DNA of 64,000 nucleotides. Source: Sambucus nigra. Taxonomy: Eukaryota; Streptophyta; Magnoliopsida; Dipsacales; Adoxaceae. Below, piece after piece: positions 21,382 to 33,857 of this stretch. The translations under genes were made by a program, and so were the position numbers. The notes below the pieces were generated by a model. That model was not told the DNA's origin, searched no databases, and was given only the letters and a program-made list of their open reading frames with translations. The stretch lies in contig OX422221.1 of NCBI GenBank assembly GCA_949130495.1, positions 481,171,659 through 481,235,658 on the forward strand, read 5' to 3'. Numbering within the stretch: position 1 is the stretch's first letter; the number at the start of each line of letters is the position of its first letter.

Positions 21382-23779
21382 CACATCTTCAACATATATA
21401 TATAATAATGCTCTTGTGCGAATTAATTCGTATTTTAATAATGCGAACTGAACATGTGTCACCTAACGATAGACTTATATAAGGTATGATAAAACAACTT
21501 ATGTTCAAAATATAAGCCAATCTTCAATTAATTAAATCTCAAGGAGATAACAATCCAAATGACCGCGCGGGTCCCTATGGCTAAGATGAGTGAATATGAC
21601 AAAGAATAGTAAAAAAATAATAACATGTCTTTTACAATTGAAACAGACATTAAATAAATTTATGACAGAATAAACAAAATCTGTATATATCGTCCGTGCT
21701 CCCCGCCGCCGTCCTCTCCCCCCTCACGCACACACACACATCACTCACACAGATCTGATGGCTGCGATTTTTTTTTTTGAAATTTCGATTTGTTTTTTTT
21801 TTTTGAAATTTCTCTGCCTCACGCCCACACACTCACACACAACCATGGATCTGATGATATATTTTTTTTAAATTCCGATTTGTTTTTTTTTATATTTCGA
21901 TTTGTTTTTTTTTTAAATTTCTCTGCCTCACGCCCACACACTCACACACAACCATGGATTTGCTGATATTTTTTTATATTTCCGATTTGTTTTTTTTTTT
22001 GAAATTTTGATTTGTAGTTATTGACATTTTTTTTTCAACTTGCAACAGGGGTATTTGAACAAACTTGCAACAGGGGTATTTGAACACGCAAAGGTATACT
22101 TTTTTTTTGTAATTTTGTTCATTTTACTAAAATCTAAGAGTAACAATGTTTATTTTTGCAGATTTAAGAATGGTTTAATTTTTGGATTCTTTTTTTAATT
22201 ATAAATATAAAATTTCGTTTTGTTTTGTAATTACAGTTACTGTGTATAAATATTTTGTGATATAATTACTTTGTGATATAAACACGTGGAAACATTAATC
22301 TGTATATGTTTTGGAATTTGTTCTTTAGTATTTTGTTCCATTAATCTGTTGGACCGTTAATATGTATCACCTATTTTCTCTCTTTAACTTATGGCTCTAT
22401 TTGACATAGTTTATGTTAACCTCCTCAAGTTTTTCTCTCTTCAAATCATTGTAGGTTGCCATACTTGAAAGATAAAGTGTAGCAGGAAAAACTTCATAAA
22501 GCTATCATTTGGTCATCTATTAAAGGTATTTTTGAGTTTATATAGCAGTATGTTTTAAAGGTTTTTTTAAATTTGAGAAGTCTAATTTGGATTGTTTATT
22601 TTTTTTGTCAAGTTTTAAGACATTATAGGTGAATCTGGGGTATATCCGCCTCAATTTCATGTATGATATAGAGCTGCAAGTTTTGAGGTACTCTCTCTCT
22701 CTCTCACACACACACACACAAATTTCAGATCTTTGTTATTTAATTTTTAAAAGATGCTATGGCTATCACTGTGGTGCCTCAGGCTCGCAAAGCATTGCCG
22801 ACTCGATTCTTAATGTGCTGTTAGTTTATTTTGTTATTTTACTTGACGGCATATTATTCCATTAAAATGTTATATTGTTTTGTTCCGTGCGTTTTTTAGT
22901 TTTGCATTTTTTAATTTCAATATTTTGGGGGTTGATTTGAATGTATATTTTCATGTTTGATCTTGACAAATATTTGGATTTCCAACTTTTATAGGTTTAG
23001 TCCCAAGCCTTGGGAGATTAGATTAGTTGTTCTTATGTCCTCAATTAAGTATAATGTAACTATTATTTGGAATAATATTAAGTTATATTTGCATAAGATT
23101 TATAAAAATTTGAGTTATTCACATCATTGAGTTATTCACATCTTAATTATTTATTCAGGTCATTGATATTTGTTCCTCTCCGTTAACTGAGTTGATGCAT
23201 TTCTTTAGTTGTATAAATGAAATTATGTTGTTATCTTACAACTTACTATTTTGCTGAATTTTTTAAACTAGGGTTCCTTAATGAAGTTATATAGTTATAT
23301 TAATAAAGTCCGGTAGATACATTATTGGATTTGTTGTTATCCCTTGAGAAGGGTGGATAGTCCAACAAATAAAGGAGACTCTGCCCAATTTTTTTAAAAC
23401 TTTGACACTTCATTTTTTTGAGACACAATGAGAATTCATTTGATGAATATTGTATATTTTATATTATATGTGAATTTGTTTGATTTTAGATTATTTGAAT
23501 GTTGGACTATTTGTTATTTATTAAGCAGTGTGAATAGTTTATGTACTTCAAAAAATTTCACCTTTTTGTAATTACGTGCTTTTGAAATTTTCGCCGTACT
23601 TTGTGAACATCCGCATAATGGATAGTCCCATAAACAACAAAGATTATGGTTTGCATTTAAAAATTACACTTTGTTTTGTTGGGTAATGAAATTTTTGCCG
23701 CTTTGCATTTACGAACTATGAAATTTTTTATCGTTTTGCGATTACGTACTTTGAAAATTTTTGTCGTGAGATTAAAAAA
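21101..23779. other. Unassigned AT-rich region with short tandem duplications
   Basis: No gene recognised. It holds a 39-bp duplication at about 21127-21205 (AAAGACTGTACRGTTATG), a (TA)n run at 21338-21377, and a 109-bp tandem duplication at about 21781-22010 (each with CTCACGCCCACACACTCACAC and CCATGGAT). A 24-bp duplication lies at 22041-22090 (TTGCAACAGGGGTATTTGAAC twice) and a CT/CA tract at 22690. The T-rich, CA-rich segment at 21700-22130 looks like a gene leader but no exon follows convincingly. Short open frames near 22629-22865 match nothing I know. Confidence 0.4.
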
Positions 23780-24052
23780 AAATTTAATCTCAGGGTGTAC
23801 CAGGAGGGGCGGAGGCCCTCCCTGAGATTAAAAAAAAAAAAAAATTTAGGTATGCAAAATGTGTAATTTTTTTTAGGGGTGCAATTTTTAAGGGAGGCCC
23901 CTCCTGAGATCTTGCATACACTGTTTTTTAATCAAAAATTTGTATAAAACTTGTATTAACCCAAAAAAATTTGCCTCGGGGGCTCCCGCCCCCCAACCCC
24001 CAACACCACCCGAGACTTTCGCCCCTCCTAACCAAAAATCCTGGATCCGCCA

Positions 24053-24055
<3 letters not shown>
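23780..24055 (-). mobile_element. hAT-like transposon end fragment (tentative)
   Basis: Read on the minus strand from 24055 the sequence starts CAGTGGCGGATCCAGG and continues into G-rich DNA (GGAGGGGCGAAAGTCTCGGG), resembling common plant hAT-type termini. Imperfect palindromes made of CTCAGGG...CCCTGAG and GGAGGCCCCTCC occur at 23795-23905. No opposite terminus or 8-bp duplication was found, and the superfamily is inferred only from the terminal bases. Confidence 0.35.

Positions 24056-24057
<2 letters not shown>

Positions 24058-24100
<43 letters not shown>
24058..24100. repeat. (TA)n microsatellite
   Basis: Pure TA repeat joining the hAT-like end to the dispersed repeat copy B. Confidence 0.95.
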
Positions 24101-24103
<3 letters not shown>

Positions 24104-24215
24104 ACATAGAGACTTAAAAAAAATATTTGGAATCATCAAAATCAATATATTACATTGAACTAAATGTATATTAAGTACAATTAAACTAAATTAATATTAA
24201 TTAAAGGGTTAATAA
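24101..24215. repeat. Dispersed repeat, copy B (pair at 13808-13920)
   Basis: Same orientation and same (TA)n neighbour as copy A; similarity ends at GGTTAATAA in both. Confidence 0.85.
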
Positions 24216-24527
24216 CATTTTTCTTTTACAAAATGATTTCATGTTGCGTGGTTGGTTTAAAATAAAAATGTCATATTATGGTTTGATATTGAGAATGGTA
24301 TGGATTATGAGATAAGCTCTATTTTCGGCGTATTGTGTCTGACCAATATTTACGTCGAAAATCGGGGTTGTTACATGAAGTAGCCAAGACATCGGTGGTG
24401 GTTAAAACCTATTGTGAAAAATATGTAGGGTTCTCACAACATAATTTTATTTTGTATTTAAAATATTGCATTCTTAATTAACACAATAACAAAATTTTCA
24501 ATGACTAAATTTACCTGAAAATTTTGT
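24216..24527. other. Short unassigned spacer
   Basis: AT-rich sequence between the dispersed repeat and CACTA element 2; nothing recognised. Confidence 0.4.
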
Positions 24528-24810
24528 CACTACACCAAAATTGAATTTTTGTCACTCTATACCCGACCAACGTTATCACGGTAAAAAAATGTGACAACAA
24601 AACACACATTTGTTATCACGGTCATTGACATTGACACGACCATGATAACAGATTGTCACGATCATGTCGCGATCATTGGCCGTGATAATAAAGTTATCAT
24701 GGTCATGTCATGGACTTTGATCGTTACAATTTTATAAGTTCGCACGGTCAAAGTCCATGACATGGCTATGACAACTCCTTAAAATAAACCCTACTACTGA
24801 AACTTATTTC

Positions 24811-24850
<40 letters not shown>

Positions 24851-25059
24851 GTGTGTGTGTATGTGTGATAGCCCCGGCAACACCACACCCTCCCTGTCCG
24901 ATCACATCTCTCTGTCTCCTTTAGGTACATCTCTCTCTCTCTCTCTCTCTCTCTCCTTAACGCACCCCACCCACCCCTACCCTCCGCCCCCCCCCCCCCA
25001 CACACACCACAAAAATGCACGCACACCACACCACACACAAATATACACCCCCCCCCCCC

Positions 25060-26395
25060 CAACACCACACACACAAAAATTAATTTTAAACCAAAACCCT
25101 AAAATGAAATTAATTTCATTTTAAAATCCAAAAAACCCTTGAAAGATTTCTCCAACCCTAAAAACCCTTGAAATTAATTTCAAATGAAATAAATTTCAAA
25201 CCTTAAAAATGATTTCAAACACACACACAAAAACATGCACTCATTTAAATTTTGTAATTTATTATGCTAATTTATTATTCACTTATTGTGTTAATTTGAA
25301 AATGATGTCACCGAATTATTTATTGTGCGAATCTAAAAATGATGTCACCTAAGATGTTTCTCATTTATTGAATATTTTACATTATTATGTGAATTTTTGT
25401 TTGGGATTCTTGAATTGTTGTTGACTGGTGAATTTGGATATATAGATGACCATTGAGTTGGTTGGCCCTAGGCATTTCTAATATTTCGCAATATTATTCG
25501 CATTGTTGTTTGGGATTCTTGAATTGTTGTTTACTGGTGTATTTGATCATGTAAATGACCATTGAGTTGGTTGGCCCTAGGCATTTCTAACATTTAGGTT
25601 TGCGATTCTACCGAATATAAATAAGACATAAATGAAACATATTTACCATGAAAATATAAAAAAGACAAAAATGAAACATACTATAAATTTTAAAACCTTG
25701 TCATTAAACAATTAAATATGCAAAATGAAGCATAATTATATATAAATCACCACTATAAACATTACTACCGATTAAAAATGAAATAGAGTTACTATGGAAA
25801 TATAAATAAAATAGTGCACATAGATACTAGCCTTCTAGTTCTTATGCATACCATTTAATAGCCCTTTGACCCGTTCGAGAGTCATTACCCCTGTAATGAG
25901 ATCTCTCGAACTGTCTCGTTTGAACAATTTCGAACAACATAGTTTATGTATAATAATGTTCTGAGTGGATTAAAATTGTTACTTTTTGGTGAAGTTCTGC
26001 TGCCATTTTTTAATGATCTCTGGGTTCATACTAGATGATACGGTGTTAAGTGTTATTTCAATTAATAAGTTGAATTAACACTTACACTTGTGAATCTTTG
26101 TCCTGTACTTGGAGAATAATGGGGATATGCTGTTAAATTTTCCTTAAATTAGAACAATGTGGATGAGCTGCTAAGTATATTATAGAAATATGCAGTCTTG
26201 AATGGGATAGGACCACTCACCCTTTAGAGGAGATGAAGGATATAAGATTCATATTATTTTATAATATAACACCGAAAGATGAAATATCAATCTTGTAGTA
26301 AATCATTTATTGGAAACTAAATTTTCACACTTTTGTTTATTTAAATTCACAGATATACGCTTTTCACCCATAATAGATGATTATTTGTAATAGCT
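25060..26395. other. CACTA 2 leader region
   Basis: Non-coding DNA upstream of the transposase: C-rich and CA-rich low complexity to about 25080, AT-rich sequence, and a 109-bp tandem duplication at 25399-25597 (TTTGGGATTCTTGAATTGTT and GACCATTGAGTTGGTTGG in each copy). No coding sequence recognised. Confidence 0.6.
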
Positions 26396-29300
26396 ATGAT
26401 GGGATATCCTCCATACAAGGAGTGGATGGGTGAGACAAATAGACTAGAGGATGTGCTTTGCATAGGTGCTAATGAATTTGTGAAATACATAAAGAAACGT
26501 CGTAATGATGAAGAGTTTTTATGTCCGTGTGCTAAGTGTAGGAGTAGTAAGGTGTTTGAGTGAAAAACTATCGAACTAAATTTGTTAAGATGGGGTATGC
26601 AATGGGTTTTTCATGGGATATTCCTTTTGTACCCGAATAACCTTCACAACAATCAACAAGTAGGATAGATGTATAAGAGAAAGAGGACAATATTGATAAT
26701 AATTTGCTAGAGGATTTAGTTGATGACACGTATGGAGTTCATGAAGTGAAATAAAATGAGGTCATTGACGATGTACAAGGTTCAGTTGCTCATGAAGATA
26801 CCGAAATAATCCTTGACGATTACAATCAAAGTTTAAATTTAAGGTGACCCAATTATTGCACCCTGGGTGTGATAAAGATCAAATAACTTTACATGCCATG
26901 GTTGGTTTGCATAGTTTGAAGACCCAATATAGTTTATCTAGTAATAGCATGACATTAAATTTGAATTGGGTGAAGGTCTTGCTACCCAAGCAGAATACGC
27001 TTTCAAATAGCTATCCCACTATGAAGAATAGTTTAAAAGGTTTGGAAATGAAGTATTAATCAATTCATGCTTGTGTGTATGACTACATACTATACGAAAA
27101 CGAGTATGAAAATATTGATCAATGTCTGGTATGCGATGAACCTAGATATGTGAAATCTACTAGCAAGGAAGACACAAGCTCAAAAATCCCTCAAAAAGTG
27201 CTGAAATATTTTTTCGTTGGGCCTATATTGAAGTGGTTTTTCATAGTACCATGGATATCAGAGGCAATGACTTGGAATGCTAGGATAGAAGTAGGCGATA
27301 TCAGAGGCAATGACTTGGAATCCTATAAATTTTAAAGCTTTGAATAGGATGAATTATGAGTATCCCATTTTTTCTCGAGAACAAAGTAACATTCGTTTGG
27401 CAATATCAACAGATGGTTTCAATACATTTGAAAATCTAAGAAACAATTAGATTGTATGGCCAGTGGTCCTAGCACCACTCAACCTCTTTCGCTTACTATG
27501 TATAGGACCTGGATATTTTATGTTGTCTTTATTGATACCAAGGCCAAAGACACCAAATGAGGACATAGATGGATACTTGGCTCCTTTGGTAGAAGAATTA
27601 AATGAGTTATGGGAAGAGGGTGTGGAAGCATTTGACTCTTTTAAAAAAGAAGAGTTTATGCAAAAAGCTATGTTGATATGGGCAATTCATGAATTTTCTA
27701 CTTATGGAACATTATCCGATTGTGTAGTACATGGTTATTTAGGGTGTACTATTTATAGAGAGGAGAATAAATCTTTGTGTCTCACCGCCAGCGAAAAAAA
27801 TATATACCATTGCCATAAGAGGTTTTTACCACCCGCTCATAGTTTTAGATTTGAGAAAGGTTCCAATTATTTACCAGGCGGTGTTAAACATAGGCTACAT
27901 CTGAGAAAATTTTGAGGTTCAAAAAGTAAAAGTAAATATTCTACTTGTGGCCCTAATATTCCAGGTAATAATCCTAAATTGAAAAATGTGAAGCATAAAA
28001 AGACCCCAACTAGGAATGAAATGGAGACAAGAAAGTCATGGTCTAGGAGGTCAATTTTATATGACTTGCCTTATTAAAAGAATAACCTGGTGCACCATGT
28101 ATTGGATATAATGCATGCCAAGAAGAACATCATTGAACATATTATGGGCACATGCCTTGGGGAAAGTCATTCTAAGGATGGAGAAGATGGACGAAAATAC
28201 CTTAAATCGTTGAAACTTAAGCCACAACTATGGTTGAAAGAAGATAGTATGGGAAAGACAACAATTTTCCCTAGTGCATTTACTTTGACGAGTGAGGAAA
28301 TAAAGGTGCTTTTAGACAATATATAATTTGAAGGTTCCATCTAATTTTTCATCCAACTTGCAAAGGATTGTGAATTATTCTTCCCATGATTTACATAAGT
28401 GGAATTCCCACGATTGGCATGTGATCATGCAATTTGTTCCTATGTTTTTTAAACATTATATCTCTAAGCACAAGGATTTTTGGAGGGATATTATGCAAAT
28501 TAGCATCTGCTTCACACTTTTTTGTGAGAAGGTAGTCAATTGAGAGCATATAGGGGCCGCAAAAGTAGTTATAACCAAAGCAATTTTTATGTTGGAGTAG
28601 TACTTTCCCCCATTATTTTTTGCAATAAGTGTTCACTTATTGGTATACCTATGCGATGAGGCACTTCTTTGCGGCCTAGTTAGATATCTGTGGATGTATC
28701 CATTTGAAAGATAATGAAAGTTTTCAAAGATTCCATCAAGAGTCCACAATATATTGAAGGATCAATTGTAGAGAAATACATCACCATGGAGTCATCAATC
28801 TACATTCGGGAATATATGCCTGACCTAAGTAGCGTGGATAGCAACGGCGAGTTCGTGGATGAGGGTGGTCAGATGATGGGCAAATGAGTGAAATTAATGA
28901 GTTTACAACATGAACAAGTAGCTCGTTATCTATTTGACACACATGAAGATGTCAAAGAATGGAGAACGTAAGTTTATATTATTTTAACTTTAATATTATT
29001 TTTATTTTTATGCATGATAAATTTTGTAATACGTTCGTCATGATTAATGTAGGCAATCTGATGCGTTTGGGAACAATAAAAGACGAAGAACGATGGCACA
29101 GTCAGACAATGAATTTAGGTTGTGGGTGTCACGCGAGGTAATTGCAATGAGAATATATCTTATTAAATGTCACATTACAAGAAATCTTTAAAACTAGCAT
29201 AATTAATTTATTTATAATCTCAGCTCTTAAAGATGGATGATGCGACATCAAGGTTTGCTCGTCTAGCCACATGACTCGTGTTCTTGGCACACGAGTACCA

Positions 29301-29757
29301 AAATTATCGATCAAACGCTTACATATTCAGTGCAAGGGTGTACGAGGAAAATACAAATGTACAAAACTTGGGCATTTCGTAGAAGGTTCTTACTTATTTT
29401 TGAGCGAACACGAAAGATAAAAACCTCGTTGAAGCTGAAATGACTTACTATGGTGTAATTCGGAATATATTTGAATTGGACTATATAAGCTTCAAAGAGG
29501 TTGTGTTTTACTGTGATTGGGTAAGAGTTGAGGATAAAAATGCTTGTAAAGTTAATCCTCGTACCGATTTGATCATGGTTGACTTGCCCAAGTTGAAGAG
29601 TAATGAGCCATGAGTGATGAGTCATTTGTTTGTGCTTTTCAAATGGTCAAAAAAGTGTTTCACTCGGATTATATCAATAACGAGCCGTGGTCAATGGTCC
29701 CAAATTCGCCAAAGCGTCTAACCATTAGTGTGGATGCCTTGGTTGCTCAATAGAATA
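26396..29757 (+). pseudogene. TNPD-type transposase of CACTA 2 (Transpos_assoc, Tnp2, DUF4218, DUF4216)
   Basis: Domain order matches the plant CACTA transposase. A Transpos_assoc domain (ATG 26396; EWMGETNRL, CPCAKCRSSKVFE, stop after FE) comes first. Next is the Tnp2/Transposase_21 core: CVYDYILYENEYENIDQC with LVCDEPRY at about 27075-27160, AISTDGFNTF-like sequence, YFMLSLLIPRPKTPNEDIDGY at about 27510-27580, and HHVLDIMHAKKNIIEHIMGT at 28090-28150. DUF4218 sequence follows (SHDWHVIMQF near 28410, LWMYPFER near 28690), then a DUF4216-like C-terminus (YYGVIRNIFELDYISFKEVV at 29440-29500). The enzyme would bind and cut element ends. At least eight stops or frameshifts break it, so it is dead. 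Confidence 0.88.
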
Positions 29758-30237
29758 TCAATCCATTTTAGATGATAACCCGAATTTGAAATAATTTTTA
29801 GATTTGTAATAAGTATTCCAATTATTTGAAATATTTTTTTGATTTGTAATAAGTATTCCAATTATTTATAATAACCAGTGGCGTGTATTCTTTTACTGCC
29901 TTATTATTATCGGACGATAGTTTAATGCTTTTAATTCATTTGGACTTGATCAATTTCTGTGGATTTGAATCCAAATTAGTTTTTTGGTTAGTGAATATGT
30001 TGATTTAGATTTTAATCGATTTAAGCATTAATTCAAAGTCTGCGACATGACCCGAATTTGAAATGATATTTAGATTTGTAATAAGTATTCTAATTATCTG
30101 TATTCTTATATTCTCGTTAACTTTTATTGTTCTAGTGCTTTGTTATTATCGGGTGACAATTTAATATTTTTATTCATTTGGATTTGATCATTTTCACATA
30201 TACATGTTTCTATTAATAACAACAATTTTTGTAGGAA
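29758..30237. other. Spacer between TNPD and TNPA of CACTA 2
   Basis: AT-rich, containing a near-duplicate segment (ATTTGTAATAAGTATTCYAATTAT at about 29812, 29848 and 30073). It is probably intron or intergenic sequence of the transposon. Confidence 0.5.
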
Positions 30238-31758
30238 ATGTATTCATCAGGGCGAAAGCGAGGAAGGCTCATCTGCCACTAGGCCCTCCAAATGGGAAAA
30301 ATTGGGGTCCCTCGTCGAGAATAAAACGACTTTATAGGCTAGGGCCCTGGAGTTGCTGAAGATGATCGTTAGTTCGGGTACACGGATTGGAGGAAGGTGC
30401 CCTACGCGATCCAGGTGGCCATTTGAGTGGCATTACAGGTAGTTACTCACTTTATTTTTATTTTATATGTAAATTTACATTTATATACACATTTTATAAT
30501 TTAAATACAACTAACACTAACTTTCCTTTTGTTTTGTATTCGTTTGACATGAACGATTCGGCCTGCACCAACTTGATCATGACACCACGATCGAACAATT
30601 GAGAGATTAATACAAAATGTGGAAGAAAAACATGTGGGCACGGTACTTTGGACATGATTGGGAGTCCATCTTGAGGCTCATGGACATACTACTGCAGAAG
30701 GAGCCAATCTCATTAGCAAGCTGGCGACAGTGTTTCGACAATGAGATCTCGGATGGGCAGTTATCCTCTTGTCAACTGGGGAAGGAAAATCGGGCCAAAA
30801 AGGTCGACGTGAACTACTCCGGGCGTACGTCTTACGCCGATGTGGAGCACACGATAATTTTCTTTCATTTTAGATTTATTTTATTATAATTTAGCATTGT
30901 TTTGCATTATTTACTAATTTTTCATTATTTTATTTAGGAGACGGGGAGTGGTTTTGGGGGTAGACAACATAGGCTCGACACCTATGTAGAAATTCAGACG
31001 GAGAAGGGAAAGAATAAGGAGGTGTCCTTGAGCGTGGCAACCACGATTGTAAGTTATAAAAATATCTTATAGTTGTTTACATTTTGAATTAAGATATAAT
31101 TTTTTATTAACTTATCTAATCATGTACTTTTTTATTGTTTCAGACAAAGCTTAAGGAAGTGCAGAACTCCCAGTCTGATGCCGAAAATGCATCTTTTGCT
31201 ACAGACTCACTACACCAAGTTAGGGGCGAATTACGAGGGGTTGAAAAGGGGATTGATCTCTCAGGTGGGGAAGTCTAGGCTCACTGGGATTAAGACGAGC
31301 AATACCGGACTAGCTCATAAGGTGGACACCCATGGCGATAAGTTAGAAAAGTTAGAGGTGACGATCCAAAATATATTCGACTACATGAAGCGTCAATAGG
31401 GGTCCAGCTTATGTAAGGGAAAGGTAAAAGTTGTAGACGAGGATGCCACTGCTCCATCTCTCTCACCCTCACTGCCGATACATACCCCCTCATAGATTCC
31501 CAACTACTCGTCGCCTCAATATGATCCATTCGCCACCTTTACCCCCGTCTAACGGCCTATGTCAACAATTAGTTTATCAAATGTGAATATAATGGATACA
31601 CGGGGTGGCACGCCCATATCGAGGGGTTGAAGAACCCGGACACACACTCGGGTATTTTGGTGTATGGACATCCGTTGCAACCAATTGAGGCAAGGGTCCG
31701 CGTCACGCATGTTGTGCCTGGAAAAGAGAATGAACCCTTATGGTTGGACGAACAATGA
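30238..31758 (+). pseudogene. TNPA-like gene of CACTA 2
   Basis: Homologous to the gene at 1371-2985, exon by exon. Exon 1 from ATG 30238 has several stops and ends in DWRKVPYAIQVAI...LQ with a GTAG donor. Exon 2 covers about 30550-30860 (KMWKKNMWARYFGHDWESI, SGRTSYADVEH; TAA in place of a sense codon near 30609). Exon 3 is 30940-31047 (RQHRLDTYVEIQTEKGKNKEV). Exon 4 runs from 31144 to TGA 31756-31758 (ARVRVTHVVPGKENEPLWL). Exon 4 reads CAG at the codon that is TAG in element 1. It lies downstream of TNPD as in classic En/Spm. Confidence 0.85.
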
Positions 31759-32375
31759 AGCGTTCGGTGAATTGAGGATTGTCTCAATTCTTTTTCTAGT
31801 GTGGCATACCTTCCTCCTTAGACTCGTTGTAAACCCCACCCCGTGGCAATTATTTATAAAAATTTCATTTGTATTTATTGGTTATGAATGCTGAAGGTTG
31901 AATATTATTTTTTTGATTATTATTTGATAATATAATTGAATTAATGTGTATGGTTTTAGTTTTTATGAATGGTGGAATATTACTTAAGATATATACTACT
32001 TTAACAGGTAAACATGTTGTAACATGTTAAAACATATTGTTGGGCAGTGGCAATACCATCCAATATTTTTTTTTCAAATTTTCTCATAATTTTGACGGAC
32101 TTTGGCTATGACAAATTCGTGACAAAGACAAACATGTCATCAACTTTGACCATGACAAGTCTGTGAGAAGTTTCTCTTTGTCACGGATTTATGACGATCA
32201 AAGTCCGTTACAAGTTCGTCTTTATCACGGACTTTTCACGGTCTAAGTCCATGACAAGTACAAATCATGTCACGGACTTTGACTATTACATGTTCTTGAC
32301 AAAGAAGTTGTCACCTCAAAACTTGTCATGATTTTTTACCGTGACAAGTCTGTTTTGTCAAGTTTTTTTTCCAAG

Positions 32376-32830
32376 CCCAATATAAACTATCGAACATGCA
32401 AAAAAAGGACAAATTCTAAAGATTTCCTATTTTTTGTAATACATTTTGTCATGTCATGCTATGAAAAAGAACTTTTACAGTTTTTTTAAGTTATAATGAC
32501 CTCAAATGTTCTTAGCGAGCAGCACTGGAATCAAATTTGCGGCCATTAAAACACTTTGTTTTCAGCATCATTACATGGACCCAAAATGTTTTACAAGCAA
32601 CGATTAATGTTCAACTATGTTGAGTTTGTGTATAAATGATTTACTTCTTTATCGGATGAAAATTTTATATTCAAATTCGATCCCTTATCTTAACGTGACG
32701 TGTTGTGTTCACCCGTTACTATCCATTAGGATAATGAATTATGTTATATAGTATAATAGTTGACACATTAGTCTTTTAACGAGCACTATTAGACCTAGTA
32801 AGTCATTTAGTAAACTTCACTTAGATTAAA
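32376..32830. other. Spacer between CACTA 2 and MULE-like element
   Basis: AT-rich, nothing recognised. Its left border may be the breakpoint that removed the CACTA 2 terminus. Confidence 0.4.
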
Positions 32831-32841
32831 TTAATAGTAAG

Positions 32842-32975
32842 GATTAATTATATTTGGGCCTCCTAAACTTTACCTCCCTGTACTTTCCCAACCAAACTTT
32901 TATTTTCTACTCTTTACCCACTCAACTTTCGAAACGACCTCAAGTAACCCCATACCGTTAACACTGTTAACGTTT
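32842..32975 (+). repeat. MULE-like terminal inverted repeat, left
   Basis: Inverted copy of 44515-44654. It contains TAAACTTTACCTCCCTGTAC, then CTCAACTTTCGAAACG and CAAGTAACCCCATACCG. Confidence 0.8.
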
Positions 32976-33852
32976 TTAATGCAATATAATGTTGATTTTT
33001 TAATAAGTAAGGGAAAAACATTAAACCCAATACCGTATATATCTTCCTTTCTCTCTCACTCTCTCTCTCTCTCTTTCTACTATTTCACCCTTACCTCACA
33101 CCCCTCACCCCCATCCCCACCACCCACCACCTCCCCGATAACCTCCGACCAAAAAGTCCCCTCTCTTTCTCTTCATTTTCTCACCACCCGCCACCTCCTT
33201 AGAAACATTCGACAAAAAAAACTCCCTCTCCCTCTCTTCGTTTTCTAAACTTTTCTTGGTATTGAGTTCTAACAGGTCTTTAATGGAGGTGCATGAATTT
33301 TTTTAATTTTAGCTGCTCGGTTTGAGGGTGCACATGTATATGTGGTTTTAAGATTTGGTTTGGATATTTTGAGGTTTAGGGGTGAGTGGTATTGGGTTTG
33401 AGGGTGTGTGGGGAAGCTTTGAGATTTGGCTTTAGGGTTTGAGGATTTGGGGTGATTTTTTGGATATTTGTTTATGGGTTTGAGATTCGGTTATGGATTT
33501 TTTGACATTTGTTTGTTGGTTTGGTTTGAGATTCGTTTGCCCTTTTTTTTTTAGATTTTCTTGCCCAGATTTATTGAGATTTGTTTACCCAGATTTATTC
33601 GTGTTTGGGAGATTTCTTTTTTTGTATTTTTTTTAATGTTTGAATATATTATGTGTAATTTTCACATGTTTAAATTATTGTTCCGGAATTTTAAAAAATA
33701 TTAAATATATATTTTTAGTGATTTCCTCAAATTTTAAAATATTTTTTCTGATTTCCACATTCTATAAATTATTAATTCAGTTTTTTCCTAATTTTTTTTA
33801 TTATAGCTTTCTGATTTGTTCTTTTATGTCCCAAAATCTGTTGACATATTAA
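32976..33852. other. Left interior of the MULE-like element
   Basis: A CT-rich then C-rich stretch (33040-33250) is followed by GT-rich sequence full of GGTTTGAG / GAGATTTG motifs (33300-33600) and AT-rich DNA. It looks like a leader or captured non-coding host sequence; no conserved protein is encoded. Confidence 0.45.
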
Positions 33853-33857
33853 TTTAT

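Larger units (their letters stand above)
24528..32375 (+). mobile_element. CACTA (En/Spm) transposon 2, right terminus lost
   Basis: The left end CACTACACCAAAA at 24528 is followed by inverted TTATCACGG / GTCATGTC-type subterminal repeats (24570-24780), a (CT)n run and C-rich DNA. The body has decayed TNPD (26396-29757) and TNPA (30238-31758) genes on the plus strand. Right subterminal repeats (TTTGTCACGGA, GTCCGTGACA variants) fill 32090-32360. The expected TTTTGGTGTAGTG end is absent: after TTTTTACCGTGACAAG the sequence departs at about 32375. A GGGCAGTGGCA block at about 32044 matches the equivalent place in element 1 (minus strand near 1090), so the two are one family. Confidence 0.85.

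Noticed and set aside
22629..22865. Possible small gene
   Set aside because: No start context, splice evidence or family resemblance; crosses a CT/CA repeat.
24847..25124. Open frames across the CT and C-rich block of CACTA 2
   Set aside because: Low-complexity artefacts at the transposon's 5' end, upstream of its real genes.
31208..31220. CACTACACCAAG inside CACTA 2, possible internal terminus
   Set aside because: It lies in frame in TNPA exon 4 (Ser-Leu-His-Gln), where element 1 has a similar coding sequence; no subterminal repeats adjoin it.
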